Shown here piece after piece: positions 18,290-24,802 of a stretch of DNA of 64,000 nucleotides. The notes under the pieces are model-generated. The model searched no databases and was not told where the DNA came from. It saw nothing but the letters and a program-made list of their open reading frames with translations. Within the stretch, counting starts at the first letter, position 1, and each line of letters begins with the position of its first letter. This stretch comes from Gorillibacterium timonense (GTDB taxonomy: Bacteria > Bacillota > Bacilli > Paenibacillales > NBRC-103111). Both the position numbers and the translations under genes were made by a program. The stretch is taken from positions 1,798,001 through 1,862,000 of the forward strand of contig NZ_LN881724.1 of NCBI RefSeq assembly GCF_001457415.1, given 5' to 3'.

Positions 18290-19717
18290 ATGGAACCCGT
18301 TGGAAGACAGGATCGGATGAAGCCCCGACAGCTTTTTCGGGCGGATGCCTATTTGGAAGACATCAAGCAGCAGGCGGTTTGGAGCTCGAGCGGGCGGAAG
18401 CGTTCCGATGTGCCGATTGGCGGCAGGAGAATGGGCTTGAGAGAAGCGGCAGTGGTCGTCCATGAGCATTTGACAGGCCGAGCCGCGAAGGACTCCGAGC
18501 TGCATCACGACATTTTACAGGCGGGTCTGGGAGATCCTCAAGCTCGCGATAGCATGAAGGCTCTCATTGAGACGCTGATCATGGAATATCGCATCGATGT
18601 CGATCCTTCCACCTTGATCGACGGCTGCAGCGCGACGGACAGCATCTATGCGGAAACCTGCGGCGCCAGTCTCATTGAGGATCTGCTGCAGCTTCCCGAT
18701 GTCGAAGAGGTGCAGGTTATCGGACGAGACATCTTCCTGCTGCGCAACGGAGAGCAATTCCTTCATCATCGGAGCTTTGCTTCCCTCGACGATGTTCGCA
18801 TCCTCCAGGAGAGGCTCGCCCTTTGCGGTAAAAAACCGATTCACGAGCGGCAGCCGGTCCTTCAAACCTATCTTTGGAACCGCTCGCGGCTTGTCATGAC
18901 GAGGGAACCCTACACCGATGTGCCGAGCATCCATATTCGCAACTTCATCGTTAAGGATGTCAGCTTGGACAAGCTGGTCGAGCTTGGAACGATTGACATT
19001 CCTTCTGCGGAGCTCCTGAAACAGCTCGTCCATTATCATGCCAGCTTCCTGATCGGCGGCTCCACCAATACGGGGAAGACCACCTTTCTCTATGCGCTAG
19101 CCCAGGAAACAGGGGAGCAGGAACGGTTGCGCACCTTGGAAAAGGATTTTGAAATCTCTCTTCGCGATCGGCTGAGGGGGAAGCGCAACATATTGGCAGC
19201 CCGGGAGGCGGAAGACGTTCGATTGACGATGGAAGAAGCCTATAAACCGCTCCTGGTGATGTCCCCGCATTGGGTGATTCTGGGGGAAGCGAAAGGAGCC
19301 GAGGTTGCCCAAGCGGTTCAAGGCGCGTTGAGAGGCCATGACGTGATGGCAACGATGCATACGAAATACCGGGACTCCTTTCTGTCTGATGTGGAAGATA
19401 TGATCCGGCAAGACGGACGGGATCATGATCATCGAGATACCCAAAGTCGAATCGCTCGCGCATTCAATATCGTCGTTTTTCTCAGGCTCTTACGGATTAA
19501 CGGGACGAATCGAAGAGTCGTGACCGAGATAACGGAGCTTTATGTGGATGAATGTGGGGAAGCGAAGGCGAAACCGCTTGTCGAGTGGTGCTATTCCTCA
19601 CAGACTTGGTGGCGAACCGGCGAAGCGATAAGCCACCCTCTCCAACAGCATTTGATTGCGAATGGGGCAACAACATCCGTCCTGCAGAATCTGGGGGTGA
19701 TGGTTCATGAGCGGTAA
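18290..19717 (+). CDS. CpaF/TadA-type secretion ATPase
   Basis: A 475-residue cytoplasmic motor ATPase of the type II/IV secretion family. Walker A is GGSTNTGKTTFLYAL (around residue 255), the Asp-box/Walker B region is VILGEAKGAEVAQA, and the His-box is HDVMATMHTKY. The N-terminal 150 residues form the usual CpaF helical region. It powers polymerisation or export of the pilins encoded downstream. The RBS is GGACAGGAGTG 18 bases after the CpaE stop; the end overlaps the TadB start by 11 bases. Confidence 0.88.
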   Translation: MEPVGRQDRMKPRQLFRADAYLEDIKQQAVWSSSGRKRSDVPIGGRRMGLREAAVVVHEHLTGRAAKDSELHHDILQAGLGDPQARDSMKALIETLIMEYRIDVDPSTLIDGCSATDSIYAETCGASLIEDLLQLPDVEEVQVIGRDIFLLRNGEQFLHHRSFASLDDVRILQERLALCGKKPIHERQPVLQTYLWNRSRLVMTREPYTDVPSIHIRNFIVKDVSLDKLVELGTIDIPSAELLKQLVHYHASFLIGGSTNTGKTTFLYALAQETGEQERLRTLEKDFEISLRDRLRGKRNILAAREAEDVRLTMEEAYKPLLVMSPHWVILGEAKGAEVAQAVQGALRGHDVMATMHTKYRDSFLSDVEDMIRQDGRDHDHRDTQSRIARAFNIVVFLRLLRINGTNRRVVTEITELYVDECGEAKAKPLVEWCYSSQTWWRTGEAISHPLQQHLIANGATTSVLQNLGVMVHER

Positions 19718-20699
19718 TTCACTGCCGGAATCTCTGGTGCAGGGAGCAGCTCAAGGACTCTTCCTCAGTCTGTGGATCATCGGGACGGCGATGCTGATCC
19801 TGGTCATTGGACCATCCCTTTCTCGCCGAATGGCACGGAGGCGAAGGATTCGCCGTTATCGGGACGCGGTAACGGCGGAGAATCATCGTTACTTGCTCCG
19901 GTATCCCGTCGTCAGACGGTTGGCGGCGGACATGGAATTCGCCGAATGGAAAGCGGCACCCGAGTGGCTTCTGTCAATGATGCTAGCTGTTTTCCTTATC
20001 GGAAGCTTCGGTGCGCAAGCGGCGGTTGGGATCCTTCAGCAGCATTATGCGACCGGCGCCGATCGTTTCGTGCGTGCGAATCCGTGGCTGATGAACCTGT
20101 TTGCCGGGAGTTTGCTCGCATCACTGCCGCTCTTTTATTTGAAGTTCCGCGTGCAGAAGAAGCGGAATCGGATCGCAACCCGTATGATTATGCTGGTTCA
20201 GAACATCATCGGGCATTACAATCCTGCGCTGACTTTAAATGAAATGCTTGTGAAGGCTTCAGGAACGATGCCCGCCGATGTCCGCAGGGAGTGGAATCGT
20301 CTCGTGGTGAACCTGCACATGCAGACGACTCAGGAAGCCTTACACGATTTCGCTAAGCGGATCGACAATCACTGGGCGGATGATCTGGCCGATCTGCTAT
20401 TGATGGGAGCTCATTATGGCACCGACATTACGGAAGCCCTCCATAAGCTTGTCGCCCATATGCAGACGGCCAAAAGCAACGAAGAAAAGCGAATGGCGAT
20501 GATCACGGCTTACCGCATCGGCACGACGCTGATGGTCGGCTTTGCCGCCTTCGTGGTGCTGTTCAATATCTACGCGGATACCGGCAATTTTCGTCACTAT
20601 TTCTTGGAGCCGGGAGGGAAGAAGGTGATGACGATCTCCATTGTCGTACTCTTTGCTTCCTTGCTCATGGTGGTGCGATCTGGGCGCAAACCCTTTTAG
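19707..20699 (+). CDS. Type II secretion F-family membrane protein, TadB-like
   Basis: About 330 residues with an N-terminal helix (LFLSLWIIGTAMLILVI), a second near residue 90, a cytoplasmic GspF/TadB domain (MIMLVQNIIGHYNPALTLNEML) and two C-terminal helices (TTLMVGFAAFVVLFNIYA and ISIVVLFASLLMVV). TadB is the inner-membrane platform paired with TadC. The reading frame overlaps the cpaF stop, which ties expression to the motor. Confidence 0.8.
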   Translation: MSGNSLPESLVQGAAQGLFLSLWIIGTAMLILVIGPSLSRRMARRRRIRRYRDAVTAENHRYLLRYPVVRRLAADMEFAEWKAAPEWLLSMMLAVFLIGSFGAQAAVGILQQHYATGADRFVRANPWLMNLFAGSLLASLPLFYLKFRVQKKRNRIATRMIMLVQNIIGHYNPALTLNEMLVKASGTMPADVRREWNRLVVNLHMQTTQEALHDFAKRIDNHWADDLADLLLMGAHYGTDITEALHKLVAHMQTAKSNEEKRMAMITAYRIGTTLMVGFAAFVVLFNIYADTGNFRHYFLEPGGKKVMTISIVVLFASLLMVVRSGRKPF

Positions 20700-20710
20700 C
20701 CCATACGCTT

Positions 20711-20801
20711 TCAACACAATACCCTTTGTATTCGCACGACTTCTCAACCGATTAACGCCGCTTCATATCCACGCGATTAGAGTTGACAGCGATTGTGTTG
20801 A
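20711..20801. other. Ten-base inverted repeat in the TadB-TadC gap
   Basis: TCAACACAAT (20711-20720) and ATTGTGTTGA (20792-20801) are perfect complements 71 bases apart in the only sizeable gap inside the operon. Folding in the mRNA would present the TadC ribosome site (AAGGAGGG at 20821) just below the stem. Confidence 0.35.
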
Positions 20802-20834
20802 ATGGGGTGAAAACCGAGTAAAGGAGGGATTTTG

Positions 20835-21758
20835 ATGGTGTTGGCTCTGTGGAGGCTGAGTCCGGTTCCGCTAGTCTTGTTCGTGCTCTTTCTGTGCGGG
20901 AGTGCGCTATTTTGGCTGCCGCTTGTCAGCGGAGTCCGGATCAACCGGATGAGTCGAATCGGTACGTTGAAAAGCAGGCTGGCCCATGCCCGGGAATCGC
21001 CTGCGAGTTTGATGAAGGGGGAACCCACAGACAAGTTATCCGCTTCGAGCCGAGCCTATTTGGATCGCGCGAGGTTGGCCGGTATCGGAGTAAGCTGGTC
21101 GTATAAGCGATTCCAACTGCTGAAGGTCGGGACAGCCCTTTTTCTTGGGGCGATGACGGTATTGTTGAGGGAAGCGCAGAATGGCTTTGTTTTATCGGGT
21201 CAAGCCTTAACAGGAAAGGCGCTGGCTATCGGCATTATCGGCGGTTCGATCGGCTGGTGGCTGCCCGATCTCCTTCTCCTGGTGTTTGCCTCCCGGGCTC
21301 GAAGCCGCTACCTGTTTGAAATCTCCAAGCTGGCGGAACGCCTGGCCTTATGCGTGAGTGAGAACGCCGATATCCGGGATGTGCTGCTTCGTGCGAGCCG
21401 ACCGCTCGTCTTACTAAAGCCGCATATTCTCGAATTAGCCGCCATGTGGGGGAAAAACCAACAGGAAGCGATATGGCGGTTCAAGGAAGCGGTCGGGATA
21501 TCGGAGGTTTTTCCCTTGGTCAATGCTTTGTACGCATTAAGCCGAGCGGAGACCAAGGACGTGGTGAAAGTCCTGCAAGAGCAGGCGCGAAGCATTGAGG
21601 CGACTTTGGAGTCGGATGTCGCCCGCAGGCTGGAAAATGCTCCGATTTGGATCAGCTTTTATATCATGATTCCCTTCAGCTGTGTCGTTCTTCTGTTTCT
21701 CTATCCATGGCTCATCACCGTTCAGACCCAGCTGTGGAGCAATTATTCCATCCCGTAA
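20835..21758 (+). CDS. Type II secretion F-family membrane protein, TadC-like
   Basis: About 307 residues. Two N-terminal hydrophobic segments, a GspF-type cytoplasmic domain (ISKLAERLALCVSENADIRDVLL) and a C-terminal helix (FYIMIPFSCVVLLFLYPWLI) match TadC, the partner of TadB in the inner-membrane platform. ATG 20835 lies seven bases after AAGGAGGG; TTG 20832 is the in-frame alternative. The three small-protein genes follow closely. Confidence 0.78.
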   Translation: MVLALWRLSPVPLVLFVLFLCGSALFWLPLVSGVRINRMSRIGTLKSRLAHARESPASLMKGEPTDKLSASSRAYLDRARLAGIGVSWSYKRFQLLKVGTALFLGAMTVLLREAQNGFVLSGQALTGKALAIGIIGGSIGWWLPDLLLLVFASRARSRYLFEISKLAERLALCVSENADIRDVLLRASRPLVLLKPHILELAAMWGKNQQEAIWRFKEAVGISEVFPLVNALYALSRAETKDVVKVLQEQARSIEATLESDVARRLENAPIWISFYIMIPFSCVVLLFLYPWLITVQTQLWSNYSIP

Positions 21759-21780
21759 AGGGAAAGAAGGTAGGATATCG

Positions 21781-21921
21781 ATGAGCAAGCTCGTTGTCAG
21801 CGTTCTGCTGACGGTTCTGCTGGCGGGAGCGGTCCTGGTCGTGATCGGAAGCCAGCTTATTCCTGCCGCACAGTCAGCAGGAACCCATACTCGAACCCAA
21901 ATCGGGGATGCATTCCAATAA
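21781..21921 (+). CDS. Mini-pilin-like single-helix protein 1 (46 aa)
   Basis: Begins MSKLVVSVLLTVLLAGAVLVV, a single hydrophobic segment with one Lys before it, followed by a polar tail (SAGTHTRTQIGDAFQ). It is the first of three similar small proteins in a row. Its size and position in a Tad operon suggest a structural pilin, but the Flp signature (Gly cleavage site with Glu-Tyr) is absent. RBS GAAGGTAGG precedes the ATG. A longer open frame to 21682 exists but lies inside tadC. Confidence 0.65.
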   Translation: MSKLVVSVLLTVLLAGAVLVVIGSQLIPAAQSAGTHTRTQIGDAFQ

Positions 21922-21962
21922 GAATGAAGGATCAACCAAACTAGGAAAGTAGGGATTTCTCC

Positions 21963-22139
21963 ATGGCTAAGTTAATCGTAACGATTTGCCTCACGGTATT
22001 GCTGGCAGGCGCTGCTCTGTATGTAGGAGGAAAGCAGGTAGCTCCCGGCGTCGTCACCAAGGGAGGCACCATCAACACGGCTTTAACGACGACTACCGTG
22101 AATACGACGACGGGCAACGTAACCCTCTCGGCGCCGTAA
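21963..22139 (+). CDS. Mini-pilin-like single-helix protein 2 (58 aa)
   Basis: Begins MAKLIVTICLTVLLAGAALYVGG, clearly related to the preceding small protein, and continues into a Thr/Asn-rich tail (NTALTTTTVNTTTGNVTLSAP) typical of exposed, possibly glycosylated segments. Too short for standard gene calling. TAGGAAAGTAGGG lies upstream. The paralogy with its neighbours suggests duplication of a structural subunit. Confidence 0.6.
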   Translation: MAKLIVTICLTVLLAGAALYVGGKQVAPGVVTKGGTINTALTTTTVNTTTGNVTLSAP

Positions 22140-22146
22140 CCCATTC

Positions 22147-22302
22147 ATGAGCAAATTAGTGACCACCCTGCTGATGACGGTTTTGCTTTTTGGCCTTGCA
22201 GTGTACCTGTTCAACGGAGGTGGAAGTCTCAAGGACTCGCTCCGCTCCGGTCACGGCCAGGTGAGCCATTCGCTGCGCAGCTTTGATTATGTTACGGATT
22301 AG
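22147..22302 (+). CDS. Mini-pilin-like single-helix protein 3 (51 aa)
   Basis: Begins MSKLVTTLLMTVLLFGLAVYLF and then has a Gly/Ser-rich, His-containing tail ending FDYVTD. It starts seven bases after the previous stop and repeats the same M-[SA]-K-L-[VI]-T/V helix pattern. Read together the three genes form a tandem paralogous set in the pilus operon. No prepilin peptidase gene is present in the window. Confidence 0.6.
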   Translation: MSKLVTTLLMTVLLFGLAVYLFNGGGSLKDSLRSGHGQVSHSLRSFDYVTD

Positions 22303-22360
22303 AGGAGTTGGGCTTGAAGTCACACTCCAGACCGATCGGTGAAGGAGGAGGGGGGGCATC

Positions 22361-22855
22361 ATGAAGACTCTCGGGCAGCGGCGTAATGGTTCTAGGAAGC
22401 GAAGGGGATTTCTGTCCAATGAGAAAGGAATGTCCAATCTGCTCGTCACCCTCATGATCATGCCCGTCCTTCTGTTTCTCTGCTTGATCATCGTTCCCTT
22501 CTTCGTGTACACGATGAAGCTGGATCATTTGAACACCATCGCCAATCATGCGCTGAAAGAGGCGGAAGCGGTCGGCTATTTCAGCCCGGCAATCGCCGTA
22601 TCCACCACAGACCGCTTGGATCACTTAGGGATGGGCGAGGTGACAGTGAAGGGGAATAGCTATCCGGATTACTCAGGCAGCACTCCGGTCAAAGTGTTGA
22701 GGGATTCACCGGACCCGACGGTGACTGTCGTCATCCGGTATCCCGCGCCAACCTTGGCTCGCATGCTGGCGGCTATCGGGGGTTCGGCCTCGTCCAACCA
22801 ATCAGAAGGATACTTTCAAGTCACTCTATACGGTCGAAGCGAGGCATACGAATGA
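22361..22855 (+). CDS. TadE-like pseudopilin
   Basis: A 164-residue protein with a basic N-terminus, then NEKGMSNLLVTLMIMPVLLFLCLIIVPFFVY, a type-IV-pilin-like hydrophobic stretch preceded by Glu-Lys-Gly, and a soluble C-terminal domain. It fits TadE/TadF minor pilins of Tad systems, though similarity is weak. RBS GAAGGAGGAGG is strong. Its stop overlaps the next start by four bases (ATGA). Confidence 0.65.
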   Translation: MKTLGQRRNGSRKRRGFLSNEKGMSNLLVTLMIMPVLLFLCLIIVPFFVYTMKLDHLNTIANHALKEAEAVGYFSPAIAVSTTDRLDHLGMGEVTVKGNSYPDYSGSTPVKVLRDSPDPTVTVVIRYPAPTLARMLAAIGGSASSNQSEGYFQVTLYGRSEAYE

Positions 22856-23427
22856 AGAGGAAGCGATATGGAACCGGACGGCGCATTTCCATTTGGCGCA
22901 ATGAACGAGGAGGAGTGGCGATTCTGCTCCTTGCTCTTCTCGCTATTCTTTCTTTGACGGCCATATGGCTTGCCTCGTTTAATTGGAGCAAGCAGACCCT
23001 CAGCGTAAACAAAGCAAAGCCCATCCTGGATTTGGCGACCCGAGCGGCATCCTTGGACGTGAACCCGGATGCTCTCGCAGAGGGAAGATTGGAATGGGAT
23101 GAGGAAGCGGGACAGCGGCATTTCACCGAATATTTGTATCGGAATCTCCGTTTGGACGACCTGGGCGATCCTCTTCCGGGCAGTTTTCTCGCTCGGAGGC
23201 CGGCGGTTCATACCCTCGAATTCGTGACAGCCCTGACGTATCCGGTTACTCTTCATCGGAGCCTTGTTCTCTATGAAGCAAGTCTGGACGAGACTGTCCG
23301 AACCGTCGATGTTACGATATACGGTCCGTCGGTAGTCGCTATCGTCGAGTTTCGGATATCCGCCATCGGCTCAACCCGGCTTGAGCCGCTCATCCTCAGC
23401 AGCGTATCCAGTATCCGCTTTCGCTAA
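22852..23427 (+). CDS. TadG/TadE-like pilus-associated protein
   Basis: A 191-residue protein. WRNERGGVAILLLALLAILSLTAIWLASFNW has the NERG-type motif and hydrophobic run seen in TadG/TadE-like proteins, followed by about 150 extracytoplasmic residues. It is the last gene of the operon and is translationally coupled to the TadE-like gene. No von Willebrand domain typical of long TadG proteins is present, so it is a short version. Confidence 0.6.
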   Translation: MKRKRYGTGRRISIWRNERGGVAILLLALLAILSLTAIWLASFNWSKQTLSVNKAKPILDLATRAASLDVNPDALAEGRLEWDEEAGQRHFTEYLYRNLRLDDLGDPLPGSFLARRPAVHTLEFVTALTYPVTLHRSLVLYEASLDETVRTVDVTIYGPSVVAIVEFRISAIGSTRLEPLILSSVSSIRFR

Positions 23428-23501
23428 ATATAAGCGGAGTGGGGGAATCGAAGATAACTATTAAGTACATGAATGATCCTTTGAATTACATCTCCGTCGA
23501 A

Positions 23502-23548
23502 AACAGGACTGCCGTGACGTCCCGAAAGGACGATGCGGAAGTCCTGTT
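23502..23548. terminator. Terminator at the end of the Tad-like operon
   Basis: AACAGGACT...GACGTCC pairs imperfectly with GGACGAT...AGTCCTGTT around CGAA. It lies between convergent genes and probably acts in both directions; the T-run is short. Confidence 0.6.
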
Positions 23549-23573
23549 TGAATTCCTAAGCGACTTATGAACA

Positions 23574-24560
23574 TCAGGAGGCGGAACCTGCCGCCGAGGA
23601 TGACGTAGTAGTGGAAGAGAGGGAATCACTGCCAGATGTGGACGATCCCGGAGAAGCGGATTCCTGGCTTGCTTCGGCAGACGGCCGTTTCACTTCCGTG
23701 AGCAGGATTCCGAGCAGGATCAAGCAGGCGCCGATCAAAGCCTGAATCGTCATGCGTTCGCCTGCAACTAGATAACCGCCTATGGCCGCGAATATCGGCT
23801 CCGAGGCAAAGATCAAAGCGGTATGGCTTGGGGAGGTGAAGCGCTGGAAATACGTTTGCGCCCAATAAGCGAAGGTCGTCGCGAAGAGCGAGCCCATGAC
23901 CAAAGCGAAAGCGACCTTCGGATCGAGCAGGACATCGAGGCGGTAGACATGCCGCCAGTCTTCCGCTGCGAAGGAAGTTGCGAAGCAGAGGATCGATACC
24001 GTTAACAGCTGAACCCACACCAGGGGATAGGTATCGTGCAGCGCGGTTATCCGGTCCGTAAGGATGATATGGACGGCAAAAGCCAGCGCTCCCAGAAGAA
24101 TGACCCCATCGCCCCATTGAAAGGGCTCCGCTTTGTCGATCGACAACAAGCCGAGTCCAATAAACGCAATGCCGATTCCGATGCTCATGGAAACCGTAAT
24201 GCGGGTTTTAAAGAACAGCCGTGAAAGAAGCGGAACGATGATGACCAGAAACCCAGTGAGAAACCCGGCCCGGGATGCGGTCGTATACAGAAGCCCCACC
24301 GTCTGACCTGTAAATCCTCCATAGAGGAAGAAGCCGAGAACGATCCCGCTCCAAATGGTGCTCTTTTTCAGGCGGCCTCGGGATTTCTTCGGGGATAACC
24401 GCCATACGGCCAGCATGAACAGGGAAGCCAAACCAAAGCGGATGGCCAAATACGTGATCGCTGGCATCACATCAAGAGCATTCTTAACCACGATAAACAT
24501 GAAGCCCCAAATAATGGTAACGCCTAACAGGACTGCATCCGCGACGTAAGATTTTTTCAC
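23574..24560 (-). CDS. EamA/DMT-family transporter
   Basis: About 328 residues with ten predicted helices, beginning VKKSYVADAVLLGVTIIWGFMFIVVK, and a low-complexity Ser/Thr tail (GSSTSGSDSLSSTTTSSS). It is a drug/metabolite exporter of unknown substrate, distinct in sequence from the EamA protein near 3 kb. The frame extends to an ATG at 24581, but GTG 24560 follows GGAGGA at ideal spacing and matches the family start. Convergent with the Tad-like operon. Confidence 0.85.
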   Translation of the reverse strand: MKKSYVADAVLLGVTIIWGFMFIVVKNALDVMPAITYLAIRFGLASLFMLAVWRLSPKKSRGRLKKSTIWSGIVLGFFLYGGFTGQTVGLLYTTASRAGFLTGFLVIIVPLLSRLFFKTRITVSMSIGIGIAFIGLGLLSIDKAEPFQWGDGVILLGALAFAVHIILTDRITALHDTYPLVWVQLLTVSILCFATSFAAEDWRHVYRLDVLLDPKVAFALVMGSLFATTFAYWAQTYFQRFTSPSHTALIFASEPIFAAIGGYLVAGERMTIQALIGACLILLGILLTEVKRPSAEASQESASPGSSTSGSDSLSSTTTSSSAAGSAS

Positions 24561-24769
24561 AACCGCATCCTCCGACCCCATTTATCTTTTGCAGATTGTA
24601 GCATAGCACGTTACATCGGGCAATGAATTTCGCTCTTGGAAGAAGTTTCCCTTACGGCCGAGTGACCTGCGAAAGGATGGGGAAGCCTAGTGACATTCCT
24701 TGAAATTGGGTTTAAGGAATAGAAGGGTGTATATTGCCTCCATGAACTGAACGAGGAGGCGAGGCACGA

Positions 24770-24802
24770 ATGCTACTTCATATGAAGGAGGTACTCGGGT
24801 GA
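24770..24802 (+). CDS. Possible 10-residue leader peptide of the calcium ATPase
   Basis: ATG 24770 opens a reading frame MLLHMKEVLG whose TGA stop overlaps the GTG start of the ATPase (GTGA). GAGGAGG lies about 11 bases upstream. The overlap would couple translation. It is too short to be sure. Confidence 0.25.
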   Translation: MLLHMKEVLG

